Position numbers and translations under genes: made by a program
Notes under the pieces: model-generated
Told to the model about the DNA's origin: nothing
What the model saw: the letters and a program-made list of their open reading frames with translations, nothing else
The model's database searches: none
Shown: one piece after another, positions 52,851-64,000 of the stretch
How the letters are laid out: every line of letters starts with the position of its first letter
Numbering within the stretch: the first letter of the stretch is position 1
DNA from: Sindora glabra
Lineage: Eukaryota > Streptophyta > Magnoliopsida > Fabales > Fabaceae
Reading direction: 5' to 3'
Assembly (NCBI GenBank): GCA_020226215.1
Contig: CM035234.1
Coordinates: 10,320,713 to 10,384,712, forward strand
DNA: 64,000 nucleotides

Positions 52851-53464
52851 GTTTATGTTCTTTGCTTTCACTCTCTTGGATTCCTTGAATTTTTCATCCT
52901 TGGCTTTTTTTTCAACTCTAATGCTAGAATTTTTTGAAAAGTTCTATGAGGATCATGCCATATGGTAAAAAATCTTTATTGGTATGGGATTGCATATGAA
53001 AAAAAATGTGGTAGGAAAAATTGATAAGAACAATCTGTCTAATAGCCCACATTATGAACATTCATGATCATCTACCTGGGTGAAATTATATCACTTTGGA
53101 AGGATCACCTTGGTAATGGTATAGTATAATAACTAATCTTCCATGAATAACCCAATGATAAAAAAGCTTATTCTTATTAATTTTTAGCCAAAAATAGGGC
53201 CAAAACAATCTAATTACTATAACCTTTGATTAATTGACAATATTGTGGCACCAATATAGAGCTAATTTATATCCATATCAAATGTTACTAATAATTCAAG
53301 AATATTCATAAAATAGTGTTCACCCTTCACTATAATGATCAATTTAATAAGACTTTCTTGACCACTCTTTTTTAGATTTGCATAAAATCAATTAACAAGA
53401 CTAACGTATATGTTAACAAAGTATCCAGCAAATTTTAATAAATTCAAGTGTTCCAGAAAGTGAT
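52851..53464. other. Probable internal part of the minus-strand retroelement
   Basis: No coding domain could be recognised on either strand. By position it would belong to the decayed interior of the minus-strand element ending in the LTR at 50576-52159; its right limit may be the terminus at 53465. Confidence 0.35.
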
Positions 53465-53720
53465 TGTCACGATGTACCCCACAATGGAATCCATGCGAAG
53501 CAAACAATTTCTTAGCTCCTTAAAAACATTAGGAATGAATAAAAAGAAAATGGAATCGCTACTAATCATTTTTATGGTATGATAAGAATATAAAAAATGG
53601 TCTATATTTTTAAAGTTTAGATTTGGGAGTTAGTTATATGTAGGAAAAGTATTAACACCCTACAACGTCCGTTCAAATAATAACTGTCTATTTATTTTAA
53701 TTCTATTTTTTAAATTAAAT
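53465..53720 (+). mobile_element. Probable Ty3/gypsy LTR left edge
   Basis: The sequence starts TGTCACGATGTACCCC and continues through ATGGAATCGCTACTAATC, GGGAGTTAGTTATATG and AAAAGTATTAACACCC. This series of phrases is familiar from the start of long LTRs of the Tat/Ogre branch of plant gypsy elements. Neither the matching end nor a target duplication could be fixed, so the extent of this element, possibly up to about 60.4 kb, is unknown. Confidence 0.42.
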
Positions 53721-54128
53721 TATAATAGTTCTTATTATATTATATGTGTATTTTTCCTAAAAATATGATTTTAATTTTAATTAATTTGTTGATTTGGTTA
53801 CCTAAACCTGTCTAACTTCATAATAAGATTTGGATGAAATAGAACGGCTTAATAATGTTAAGTATTATTATAATCGTACGTGCAATTGAATTATTTAACT
53901 ACAAAATGTTATAGGTACGAATTTATTATTTTTTAAAAAAATTCAATTTATTATTTTTTAAAATTTTAAAAAATATTTTTATTTTATTATTTATGAAAAA
54001 TTATTATTTTATCTTTCTATGAAAATATTAATTTCATTATTTTTTTTGAAATATTTTTAATAAAATAGTTGTAACATAATTTTTAAAATAATAAGATGAA
54101 GAAAATTATTTAAAGTGGTTTTATTTAC

Positions 54129-54159
<31 letters not shown>
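54129..54159. repeat. (TTAT)n microsatellite
   Basis: About seven tetranucleotide units. Confidence 0.92.
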
Positions 54160-54777
54160 GCATCACATTAATAATTTTTAATTTAAATTATTAAATTTAT
54201 CTAATTTCATGATCAAATTTGAATATAAGATATTCCAGAAAATTAAAATTAAAAATTTAATATTATTTTATAATTTTTAAAATATCAAAATAGCTTAAAT
54301 TTAAAATCAAATCTAAATAAAAAATTACTTAAAAATTAAAATTATATTCATTGCACTTACAATTGATTTCGATATTATTCTATCATCACAAATTTTAAAT
54401 TTTAAAAATTTTATAAAAATAAAAAATATCAATAAAATTATGTTAAAAATTTTAATGATAATAAATTTGTTAAATAAAGTAGTTTCTTATTTAATAGATT
54501 TAATTAACACCACATAAAAATAAAATGAAATAAAAAAATATTTAAATTAAGGAAAATCAAATTATAGGAAAAAAAGGTTTAAGAAAAATGACATAGGTGG
54601 GACGGTTTTATATATATATTAATTTGAAAAATAAAATAATAATATTTTTTATTTTTTATAACTCTTTTTATAATAATATTTTTAAAAGGAAATAAGGACA
54701 AAAATTAAAAACAATAGATAAACTAAAAAGTTCACATAGGTGGTATGGTACTTGTCACTGTATTGTCCCATCCATGT

Positions 54778-54779
<2 letters not shown>

Positions 54780-54843
<64 letters not shown>
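54780..54843. repeat. (TA)32 microsatellite
   Basis: About 64 bp of uninterrupted TA. Confidence 0.97.
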
Positions 54844-54846
<3 letters not shown>

Positions 54847-54925
54847 TCTATTTTTCTTTTATGTTCATAATATAATTTATTATATATTTTTAATAAAAGT
54901 ATAATATAAATTAATAATTTATGTC

Positions 54926-55440
54926 TAGGCATGTAAAATGGGGGATGGGATTATAAAGGCCTAACTCGCACTAGTTTTTGCCCACGCGGGCTTATCCATA
55001 TTAAATGTGGGCTTCATGCTAGCATGCCCGCATTACCTCACATGTGGTGCGAGTTTACCCACAAGTGACTTGCTTTTTTTATATTTTTATTAATTATTTT
55101 ATTTTATAATTTATAAATTATATTTTAATATTTTAATTTTTATTGAATTATTTGAGTAAAAAAATTGAATTGGAGTATAAAAATTAGATTGAATTTCTTA
55201 AGAAGTAATTGGGATGATTTTTTTTTATATATTAAGCCTATATGTAAGGAAAAAATAATTTAAAAAATTAATTTTTTTACCTGTGGTTAAGCCTATGACC
55301 ACACAAACTTGACCTACTAACTTTTGCCTATGCAAGTTTGCTCACATTCAATGTAGGCTTTATGCTAGCTTACCTACATTGGCCCATGACCGTAGGCTAC
55401 CCACATTGCCAACAGCCATGGACCCCGTTTTACATGTCTA
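54926..55440. mobile_element. hAT-type MITE
   Basis: A 515-bp element with terminal inverted repeats matching at 16 of 19 positions: TAGGCATGTAAAATGGGGG on the left and TAGACATGTAAAACGGGGT for the reversed right end. Both inner flanks have GC-rich segments with repeated GTGGGC/GCCCAC and ATGCTAGC words around an AT-rich core, and no coding capacity. The flanking 8-mers (TTTATGTC and AAAATGTC) share only ATGTC, so the target duplication is uncertain. The ends resemble those of the MITE at 32274-32556. Confidence 0.7.
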
Positions 55441-57607
55441 AAAATGTCTTATATATAAAAATAATAAATGTAAGATAATTTTTATGTACATTAACATAGA
55501 GATTTTTTTAATTTAATCGGCTTACCCAATTTAATTTTAAAATATCTTTCACATCAAGAATGTTAAAATAGTTTAAACTTCTAAACTATTTTAATTTATT
55601 CTATCACATGAATTGTACAAACTAATATCTTAATATTAAATATCAAACAAAATATTTAAAAAATAAAAAAAGCAACAAGGAATAAACCCAAAAAAAAAGA
55701 AGGTAAAAAAGGATGAGACGGAAATAGCAGTGTCTTCCCATCCAATCTTATTAGTATTTTTAAAAGTCCTTCCCCTTTTTCTTTTTCTTTTTTGCCTCCA
55801 CTTTTTCTTTCTTTCTTTGGTTTTTCTTCTTCTTCCTTATATGCAAGCTCAAATTATTTCTTCTTTTTCTTTTTTCTGATCTTTGTGCTTTGTCTCTTTC
55901 TCATTTTTTATTTTTTTTAAAAATACCTTTCCTTTTTTTTCCTTTTCTTCTAAAATTTTATGATCTTCCCTCCTTCTATAATTTTTTTTTAATTCCTTTT
56001 CTTCCTTTCCTTTTTTCCTCTCTTGTAAATAAACTTGCTTTAACTTTTATAAATAAAATTTTAAAATTTTCATTTGCATTTAACTTACATTTGATTTATA
56101 TTTTACCTAAACATTGCCAGCAGGCCAAGAATTCAACAAAATCTTATTATTTTTCAATATTGACTACTGCATCACAAAATTTATTCCTTTTAACCATTCA
56201 AAATCATTTCACTTTATTGTAAGGATAGAGATAAGCTAGCAATAAGTCCATGATTAGTAGAGTTTATTGCATACTAAATTAGATGCAAGTGGTAGGTATA
56301 AAAGAGGTGCAATATGAAAGAAATAAAAATATCAGTAACTCCCTATCTACTATTTTTATCTTGCACAAAAATTTTGATTATTTTTATTTTTAAAATTTTT
56401 TTAATATACTTTATTTTTAATATTTATTTTATTTATATTATTTTCTAGACAAAACTAGTGTTAATAGTTATCCCTTTTACTCATCCTTCTAGAATTAGGA
56501 GGTGAGTAAAGGTGTTAACATATAATGACATTTAGAACTATACTAGTTTGTTACAATAAAGAAGAATAATTATAAAATCACAACATTAATTACAGTCACT
56601 CGAGGGTTCTATCTGGCAATGACTTTTTCACGATAATGGCCAATAGCAGCAATAGCATGATCACAATTGACATGGCAATCAGTATCATTCGATCATCTAT
56701 AAGACTGTAAAAAAACTATTAGACATACATGAAAAATGATTTAGAATGCAAACCTAGCCTAAATTAATGATAAGTAAATGGATGACCTGGATTAATGCAA
56801 GCGTAATCTAATATAATTGGATTTGATTTAACAACAAGAGAGAAAGAGTTTAGGTGCTAACGAGCATGTCACTAGCATAACACCATTGAGAGAAAATTAT
56901 TGCCAAACATCCTCATGCAAATTTATTATGAAAATCATTCATAACATATGAGTTCAATTAAACAATAATTACAAAAAAATTATTTATCAAGCAATTTTTG
57001 AAAGGAATGACTAATCATCCCTCTTTAATCCAATCCTAATCACATGTAACCATCATACTGTCATAGATCACAAATGCTAGAGCTATGGCATGGAATATAA
57101 CAACTGAAATGTACAATTTCCACATCATAAATATCCCCAAGGTTAATGAACCCTCATATTATTGCAACATCTTTATTCTAGCATGAAGCAGAGGAATGGC
57201 AAGTAAAAAAAGTAAAAAATGATTGGCAAAAAGTCCAAGCCTTTTCGAATTGTTACAGTGTTTATGTAATAGCAATCTAGAGCAAAAATAGCAAAAACTA
57301 AATATGGTAGGAATGAAAAATTGAATGAAGGGGAGCTAAGAAATCTAATGATGAAGGTTGAGTGAGGATAAGGGAATAATGAAATGAAAACCTATAAGAA
57401 AAGAAAAAATGTAATTAGGTGGTGGAGATTAAGAAGATAATCAAATATGATAAGATAAAAAGTAAAGAAGGATAATGCTAAAAAAGAAGGATTTTTTTTA
57501 TTTGATGTATAGGGACCATGATATCGGGCAAAAAATGAAATGAAGGGGAAGTACGGTTTAGCCTTACTGACACCAGGTTGAGAAAGATAAACTCTCTTCA
57601 TAGATTT
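55441..57607. other. Non-genic stretch with a polypyrimidine zone
   Basis: Between about 55755 and 56030 the plus strand is almost wholly C/T (repeated CTTTTTC, TTCTTCTTC), which creates a long but low-information open frame. No recognised domain occurs in the rest. The stretch probably belongs to the retroelement that also includes the minisatellite to the right. Confidence 0.4.
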
Positions 57608-60160
57608 AGCTCAAATTAATTAAGTTTAGAAATAAATAAACTAAATTGATCAATTTTAACTTAACAATTGAATTAAAACAAGTTTGGTCCCAATTAATTA
57701 GGTTTAAAAGAAATGACCCAGATTGACATGGGTTTGATCCAGCATAACTATATTCAATTTAATAATGAAACAAACTAAATTGATAAAAGCCTAATCCAGC
57801 TTGGATAATGAATGGCTTGGATTGGCATGGGCTTAATTTAATATGAATGGGTTAATTTAACAATAGAAAGGCAATAACTTGGATTGACATAGGTTTGACT
57901 TAGCATGATTGAGTTCAATTTAAGAAAACTAACCTGAATTAACATAGGTTCGACTCAACTTTATTGAGTTTGATTTAATGATGAAAAGTAATAATGAAAA
58001 TGTAAATGACCTGAATTAACACAAGCTTGACTTAACTTAATTAAGTTCAATTTAATAATAAAAAGTAAAATAACCTAGATTGATACAGACTCAACTCAAC
58101 TTGATTGATTTTGATTTAACAATGAAAATGTAAATGACTTGGATTAATAAAGGCTCAACTCAATTTGATTGAATTTGATTTAACAATAAAAATAAAAACG
58201 ACATGCACCAACACAAGCATAACTTAACTTAATTGAGTATAATTTAATGATGAAAAGTAAAATAACCTGAATTGACATAAGCTTAACTTAATTTGATTAA
58301 GTTTAATTTAATAATAAAATAAAAATGACTTGGATTGACACAAGATCGACTTAATTTAACTAAGTTCGATTTAATGATGAAAATTAAAATAGCCTAGATT
58401 GACACAAGCTTAGGTCAACTTAATTGAGTTTAATTTAATGATAAAAAGGAAAATGACCTCGATTGATACAAGTCCAATTCAATTTCATTGAATTTAATTT
58501 AATGATAAAAAGTAAAATGGTCTAGATTGACACAAGTTCAACTTAATTTAGTTGAGTTCGATTTAATAAAAAAAATAACCTAAATTTATATAGACTCGAC
58601 TTAATTTAATTGAATTAGATTTAACAATAAAAAGAAAATTCTCTATATTGATGCAAGCTTGACCTAACTTGATTAAGTTCAATTTAACAATGTGAAATGT
58701 AAATGACTTGGATTAACACAGGCTTGACTCAACTTATTTAGGTTCAATTTAACGAAAAAATAAATGATTTGGATTAATATAGGCTCAATTCAACTTAATT
58801 AAATTTGATTTAATAATAAAAATGAAAATAACCTAGATTGACGTAAGCTTAATTTAACTTAATTAAGTTTAATTTAACAATAAAAAGCAAATGATCTAAC
58901 ACAAGTCCGATTTGACTAGATCAAGTTTGATTTAACTATAAAAATGTAAATGGTCCAGTAGATTAATGCAAGCTCGACTATAAAAGTAAGATGACCTAAA
59001 TTGACACAAGCTTGACTCAATTTGATTGAGTTTAATGAAAATGACCAAGATTGACACAGGATCAACTTAACTTGATTGAGTTTGATGTAATAATGAAAAC
59101 AAAAATGATCTAAATTGATACAGGCTTAACTCAACTTAATTGAGTTTAATTTAATGATAAAAATGAAAATGACCTGAATTGATGTAGGCTCAACTTAATT
59201 TTTTTAAGTTTAATTTAATGATGAAAAGTAAAATAACTTGGATTGACACAAGCTTAACTCGATTAAGTTTAATTTAATGATAAAAAAGAAAATAACCTGG
59301 ATTAATATAAGCTTTACCTAATTTAATTGAATTTGATTTAACAATGAAAAAGAAAATGTCTTAAATTAACATAAGTTAGACTTAACTTAATTGAGTTCCA
59401 TTAATAATGCAAAATATAAATGACTTGAATTAATGCAAGCTCAATTTAACTTGATTGAGTTCGATTTAATGATAAAAAGTAAAATAACCTGGATTGGTAT
59501 AAGGTCAATTCGACTTAATTAAGTTTAATTTAACGATAAAAAGGAAAATGACCTTAATTAACATAAGTTCAACCTAATTTGATTAAATTCAATTTAATGA
59601 TAAAAAGAAAAATATCCTAAATTAATATAAGATTGACCCAACTTGATTAAATTCAATTAATAATGCAAATTGTAAATAACCTAGATTAATGTAAGCTCAA
59701 CTCAATTTGATTGAGTTCAATTTAATGATAAAAAGTAAATTGACCTGAATTGACAAAAGCTCGTCTCAATTTAATTGAGTTTAATTTAATAATAAAAATA
59801 AAAATGACCTGAATTAACGTAGGCTCTACTCAACTTGATCAAGTTTGATTTAACAATAAAAATATAAATGACCTAGACTAGCATAGATTTAACTTAACTT
59901 AATCAAGTTCAATTTAACAATAAATATGTAAATGACATAGATTGACATAGGCTTAACTCAACTTAATTGAGTTTGATTTAATATTAAAAATATAAATGGC
60001 TTGAATTAAGATAAGCTCAACTTAACTTGATTAAATTCAATTTAACAATGAAAATCTAAATGATTTGGATTGACATAAATTTGACTAAACTTAATTGAAT
60101 CCGATTTAACAATAAAAAGGATGATACCTAGATCGACTAGGTTTGATTTAAAAAGGTAAA
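57608..60160. repeat. Minisatellite, 64-bp period, about 2.5 kb
   Basis: A tandem array of roughly 35 to 40 diverged copies. Each unit contains a GACYTGGATTRACAYARGCT phrase, an ACTYAACTTRATTGAGTTYR phrase and an AAYRATRAAAA phrase. Successive unit starts at 58073, 58137, 58201, 58265, 58328 and 58393 show a period of 63-65 bp; some units are longer (57932 to 58009 is 77). Units degrade toward both ends. The second phrase, AACTTRATTGAGTT, is nearly a self-complementary palindrome. Arrays of this kind are known in the untranslated regions of long gypsy (Tat-lineage) elements, which fits the neighbouring LTR edge, but the link is inferred. Confidence 0.9.
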
Positions 60161-61559
60161 TTACGCAAATATGATTTGATGTAAGAATGCAATGCATGTA
60201 ATAATGACTCGATTGTCTTTCAGAAAAGTTCCTTACTTCATCCTTTTAGAGACTTTTTCCGAAAAAGGTTATGTTTGGAGAGTGGCAAGTTTTGTTATTT
60301 CTCATTATACACATTTCCTCTTTATTTAGCTTAAATTTTCCATCAACATTGCCTCCCATTTTCTATCCAATAGAATTAAGATAATCTCAATACTTAGTTC
60401 AACCATATTTTTATTATTGATTTTACTGAGACACGTTCAAATAGGCATAACATCTTATAGTGTTTCAATATACACTTATCATATGAAAATGCATGATATT
60501 TTCACAAGAAAAAAGGAAGAGACACAATAATGATTATTATCATTGCAAAAGAGACTAGAAACGAAGTATGGATGATGATAAATATCATTTATAATAAAGT
60601 TTACAAGGGATTCTAGCCTTTTTATAATATATTTTAGAACAATAATATCAATTATCCCTGCATATAGTTTGATGATCACAAATTATGAAGTTAATCATGA
60701 TAAGCCTCATTAAAGAAAACCTTTTCCACAATATATGATCCTTCCAGCATATGTCCTCATTGATCTTTTTTAACATAATTAGCCATGGCATAATGTAGAT
60801 AGATTTTTCCTTTAGTAAGATTCAATTGATTATATCAAGCTCAAATCTACTTAGCCTTTTCTAATAGCAACAACTTAATCTAAATGAGCTCCATTTCATA
60901 AAATATCAATAATCCAACTCAATTAAGCTTTAAGAAAATCTTAACAGTTAAGAATGAGATAATAAAAGAAATGGAAATTAGTTTTATAAAACTTCCCCAT
61001 GCTTAGTTTTGTACATCCTAGGTGGACATAAAAACATTAATTTTCCACTGAAGTTAATAATATAGAGTCACAAGTAGGAAAACCATTATAATATAAAAAG
61101 AACATAGCATTCATGAATTAATAATGCACATCATCTAGAATTAAAAAGTATGGCAATTTTATTTAAGAAAGAAAGAACCAAATGGATAAAATCTCATAAG
61201 CAATACTTTCAATCTCTCCATTACCTAATTCATATGTACCAAGCAAATCAAAAGGACTTTTTTATAGTTGTAATAGAGTTAAGATAAAAGGGGGTAATAA
61301 CATGGAAATAGAAACTAATAACTCAAGAGATTAAAAAAGTATTAATAGATGAATTTAAACAATAGGTAACAAAAAGTCATACAATTGGAATTACAATTAC
61401 TTGAATGACATATCATCCTTTCTCTTTTCTCTTTTTTTATTTTTTTGTTCCTTTCTATTTCTTCTTTTTTTTAATGAACTCTTCCTTTTCAAGCATTTGA
61501 TATACTTCTACACTTATTTAGGAACTCATCCTTTTATTGATTTAATATTTTCCTAATCT
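60161..61559. other. Non-genic stretch after the minisatellite
   Basis: No gene was recognised. A slightly GC-richer segment near 60220-60300 (CTTTTTCCGAAAAAGG is a small hairpin) may be the right part of the gypsy-type element. A C/T-rich run lies at 61410-61500. Confidence 0.4.
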
Positions 61560-63225
61560 CTAAGTGTTAGTGTATGTCCTAAAACCAATCATATAGATGA
61601 TTGAAGTTATACACAATGTATTATATTTTATTTTAGGTAATTTAATTATTATATTTTATTTTTATAATTTTATTATTATTATGTGTAATTTATAACTTAA
61701 TATAATAATTATCCTTGTAATAGTTTCGCTATTCCTAAAATGCCCCTAATCAAGTATTATTATGAAAAGAATAGTAATAATACATCGACACTAGCATGTA
61801 TAGTGACTGATGATTACGAATCATGGATATGTGATATCAAGTCAATACATGAGTACATTATTAGTGAACAATGTACTGGACTAATCCACTATAAGAATAT
61901 TGCATGGATAGACGTGTCATAAGTTATTCTCATATAATCATAAATACACATAAACCTTTGACCTGAAGTCACTACGATTTCCTTCATGAGGAATTACTCA
62001 TTTTAATATTGTCCTATGTCACCTTTAATCAGGATGACAAATAGGGCATTAATTGAGTGTGTCATAAATCGTGCAGAAGGAAGTGAGTGATGTAGATGAA
62101 ATTTTGTTACTCTTGTATAAAAGAGAAATATCCTTGGGCCCCTTGATTGAGTGAGACTTAGAAATGCATGGTCATGCTCAATTAAATTAATATGTGATAT
62201 TAATCATTTATTTTAAATCTACTCAGTATCAAGAAATATAAATTGAACATTAACGAGGATGACACATTCCATGCCTCCAGTTCAATTTGGATATTATTAC
62301 AAAAGGGTTATGATGCAAAACATTAATCATGTATTAGGTGGATGTCGAATCACAGACATTCTTACTACTTGAGTGGCAGTGATGTATTGCTAGATACCGC
62401 TTACTGTTTATGGCTCAATAATGAGTCATTGTCAATATATTAGGAACCTACAGGGTCACACAAAAGGAGTAGGAATAAGACAATAAATTAATTGAACTTC
62501 AATTATATTAATATCTAATTAATTAGACTTATTTTCGTGCATATATATATTATTATTAAGAATAATAAATTCACATAATATATATATATTATGTGATATT
62601 ATTTGATATTAAAGTAATATTAAATAATTACGTTATCAAATATTAGATAAATATATTATGAGATAATATTATTTTGATATTTGATAACTATATGCAATTA
62701 TCTAATATTAACATATTTATATTATGAGATAATATTATCTAATATTAGATAATTAATATATAAGTCTTATCTCTCCTCATTATCTCTAGGATAAGGATAA
62801 AATGAATTGTTAAGTGTGATTAGGATTTTGGAAGCATTATCCTAGTAAGACTAGGATTGTGGCTTGTCTAAGTTCTATAAAAAGGGGCTTGAGGGTAGCA
62901 CATTATGCACACGCTCAAAATTTCCATACAAACCCTAAATCACTTAGAAAACATCCAATCCTAATTCCTAAAGAGAAAAACGCATCCTAGCAGATTCGTA
63001 GAGAGTGAGAGGTCATTGTTCACTCCGTGTGGATATCGTAGAGACATTGTACCTTCCGGCTGGCGTTTGATTCATCCGCTCTCAAGTTTTGATCAGTAGA
63101 AATACGAGTGCCCAATAAGTAAAACCCTAATCATTGATTTATGCTTTTTGCATGGATCCTAGGTAGAATTCGGATCAAATTTTGAATTTTCGCTACATAT
63201 GATAATCCGAATTCCCAATACTAAG
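61560..63225 (+). mobile_element. Solo LTR (copy 2) with CTAAG target duplication
   Basis: A single 1656-bp LTR at 61565-63220 starts TGTTAGTGTATGTCCTAAAA and ends AATTCCCAATA (final CA mutated to TA). The 5 bp on either side (61560-61564, 63221-63225) are both CTAAG, a perfect target duplication. It is alignable along its length with 7414-9003; long shared runs include GAGAAATATCCTTGGGCCC and AAATGCATGGTCATGCTCAA. No partner LTR or internal sequence is next to it. A short open frame at 61740-61922 is LTR sequence, not a gene. Confidence 0.88.
62875..62885 (+). promoter_or_regulatory. Predicted LTR TATA box (copy 2)
   Basis: TCTATAAAAAG, at the same place in the LTR as the TATA-like word of copy 1 at 8661-8670. 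Confidence 0.5.
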
Positions 63226-63735
63226 GCTATATGGAATTTTCTTTTTTTTTGAATTTTTGGCCTTAGGCTTACAATGAGTTAAAAATAAGAGAAGATAAAT
63301 TAGGCTTAAAAGGGGCACTTAATAGGAATGTAAGGGTTGACTATTTAGGCACAAGTGATTCATGTAAAGAAAAAAATGCCTTAATTATATTTGCTCATAC
63401 ATGTGACAATGTAATCTCAACAAAAATTAAAATAAGTTTTAGAGCGATAACATAATATGTGATTCTCTCACACAAGAAATATAGTCATAATTAATCAAAT
63501 AAGCTTAAAGTCTCATAGCTAAGGGCTGTCAAATTTAGTTCTTTCGATTTAAAATTTATTTCCAAACTTATTAATTTTAAGAAGCAAGATAATTGTTTAA
63601 TCATGTTATAAAACTTTCAAACCTAATTAATTCATACTCAAAACTCATACAATTCTTAAAATCACTAGAAAGCACCTAAATAAGTAAGAAGACCTAGAAC
63701 ACTTAACACAAAATTTAAAAAAAAGGACTCTTTCT
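63226..63735. other. AT-rich non-genic stretch
   Basis: No gene or element end was recognised. Confidence 0.45.
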
Positions 63736-63741
63736 CTTTCT

Positions 63742-64000
63742 TTTTTTTTTTTAAATGAGGATAAATCATGAAGAAATATATGCTACTAATGGGATGTGCA
63801 TTAAAAACTAAAAAATAATTATTTTTTTTGCTATCCTTTACACATAATGAAATTGATAGCTTTATTAACAATTTTTTTTAAAATAAGAATAAATCATGAA
63901 GAAAAAGGTGTTACTAATAGGATGCATACCCAGAGTTAAGAATAACTCTTTACTCAACCATCTTTTATAAACAAAGAAACTGATAGTTTTACTAATAATT
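63742..64000. repeat. 128-bp direct repeat running off the window
   Basis: The phrase AAATCATGAAGAA at 63763 recurs at 63891. Both are preceded by a poly-T/AAAT run and followed by TGYTACTAATRGGATG and AACTGATAG-type words. The second copy reaches the window end, so further copies may follow. Confidence 0.75.

Larger units (their letters stand above)
53721..54925. other. AT-rich stretch, no gene
   Basis: Low-complexity A/T sequence containing a (TTAT)n tract and a long (TA)n. It is probably part of the retroelement starting at 53465. Confidence 0.4.

Noticed and set aside
55890..56222. A 110-residue Phe/Leu/Pro-rich plus-strand frame
   Set aside because: It translates a C/T-rich low-complexity tract; composition alone keeps it open.
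61740..61922. A 60-residue plus-strand frame
   Set aside because: It lies wholly inside solo LTR copy 2 and is not open at the equivalent place in copy 1.

Overview
The window looks like nuclear DNA of a eudicot plant. It is very AT-rich, full of long (AT)n microsatellites, and dominated by fragments of plant transposable elements: LTR retrotransposons, CACTA and hAT-type DNA elements, and LINEs. I support one intact protein gene, a single-exon AP2/ERF transcription factor of the DREB subfamily on the minus strand at 28027-28617, which sits in a short GC-rich island. I see no tRNA, rRNA, CRISPR array or organelle insertion.

Left third (1-18.1 kb): a degenerate hAT-type MITE (1867-2413), a solo LTR with perfect 5-bp target duplications (7414-9003), and a degenerate CACTA element (about 9889-17770). 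The CACTA element was split by a non-autonomous LTR retrotransposon (11815-16688, target duplication TACCA). A compound (TA)n(TG)n microsatellite follows at 17969-18087.

Middle (18-43 kb): about 10 kb with almost no recognisable features, then the DREB gene. A second, shorter CACTA element of the same family (29753-32268, target duplication ACA) starts 1.1 kb upstream of the gene and still shows relic exons of its transposase-like gene. A GGACCGG-rich hAT-type MITE begins 5 bp beyond that element's end (32274-32556). Next come a LINE insertion (36941-38929) with a 15-bp target duplication and poly(A) tail but no reverse-transcriptase domain, a minus-strand copia-type LTR with primer-binding site (40331 to about 40880), and a minus-strand LINE RNase H relic carrying a 140-bp tandem duplication.

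Right third (43-64 kb): degenerate direct repeats; a minus-strand SIRE-like LTR (50576-52159) with polypurine tract and an env-like downstream ORF relic, containing eight regularly spaced copies of a 22-bp imperfect palindrome; a probable Ty3/gypsy LTR edge at 53465; another hAT-type MITE (54926-55440); a roughly 2.5-kb minisatellite with a 64-bp period (57608-60160); and a second solo LTR of the 7414-9003 family (61565-63220) with a perfect CTAAG target duplication.

The elements record layered insertions around one surviving regulatory gene, not a pathway. I found no convincing new gene system. The features most worth a second look are the 64-bp minisatellite, the phased palindrome array, the RT-less LINE copy, and the CACTA/MITE junction upstream of the DREB gene.
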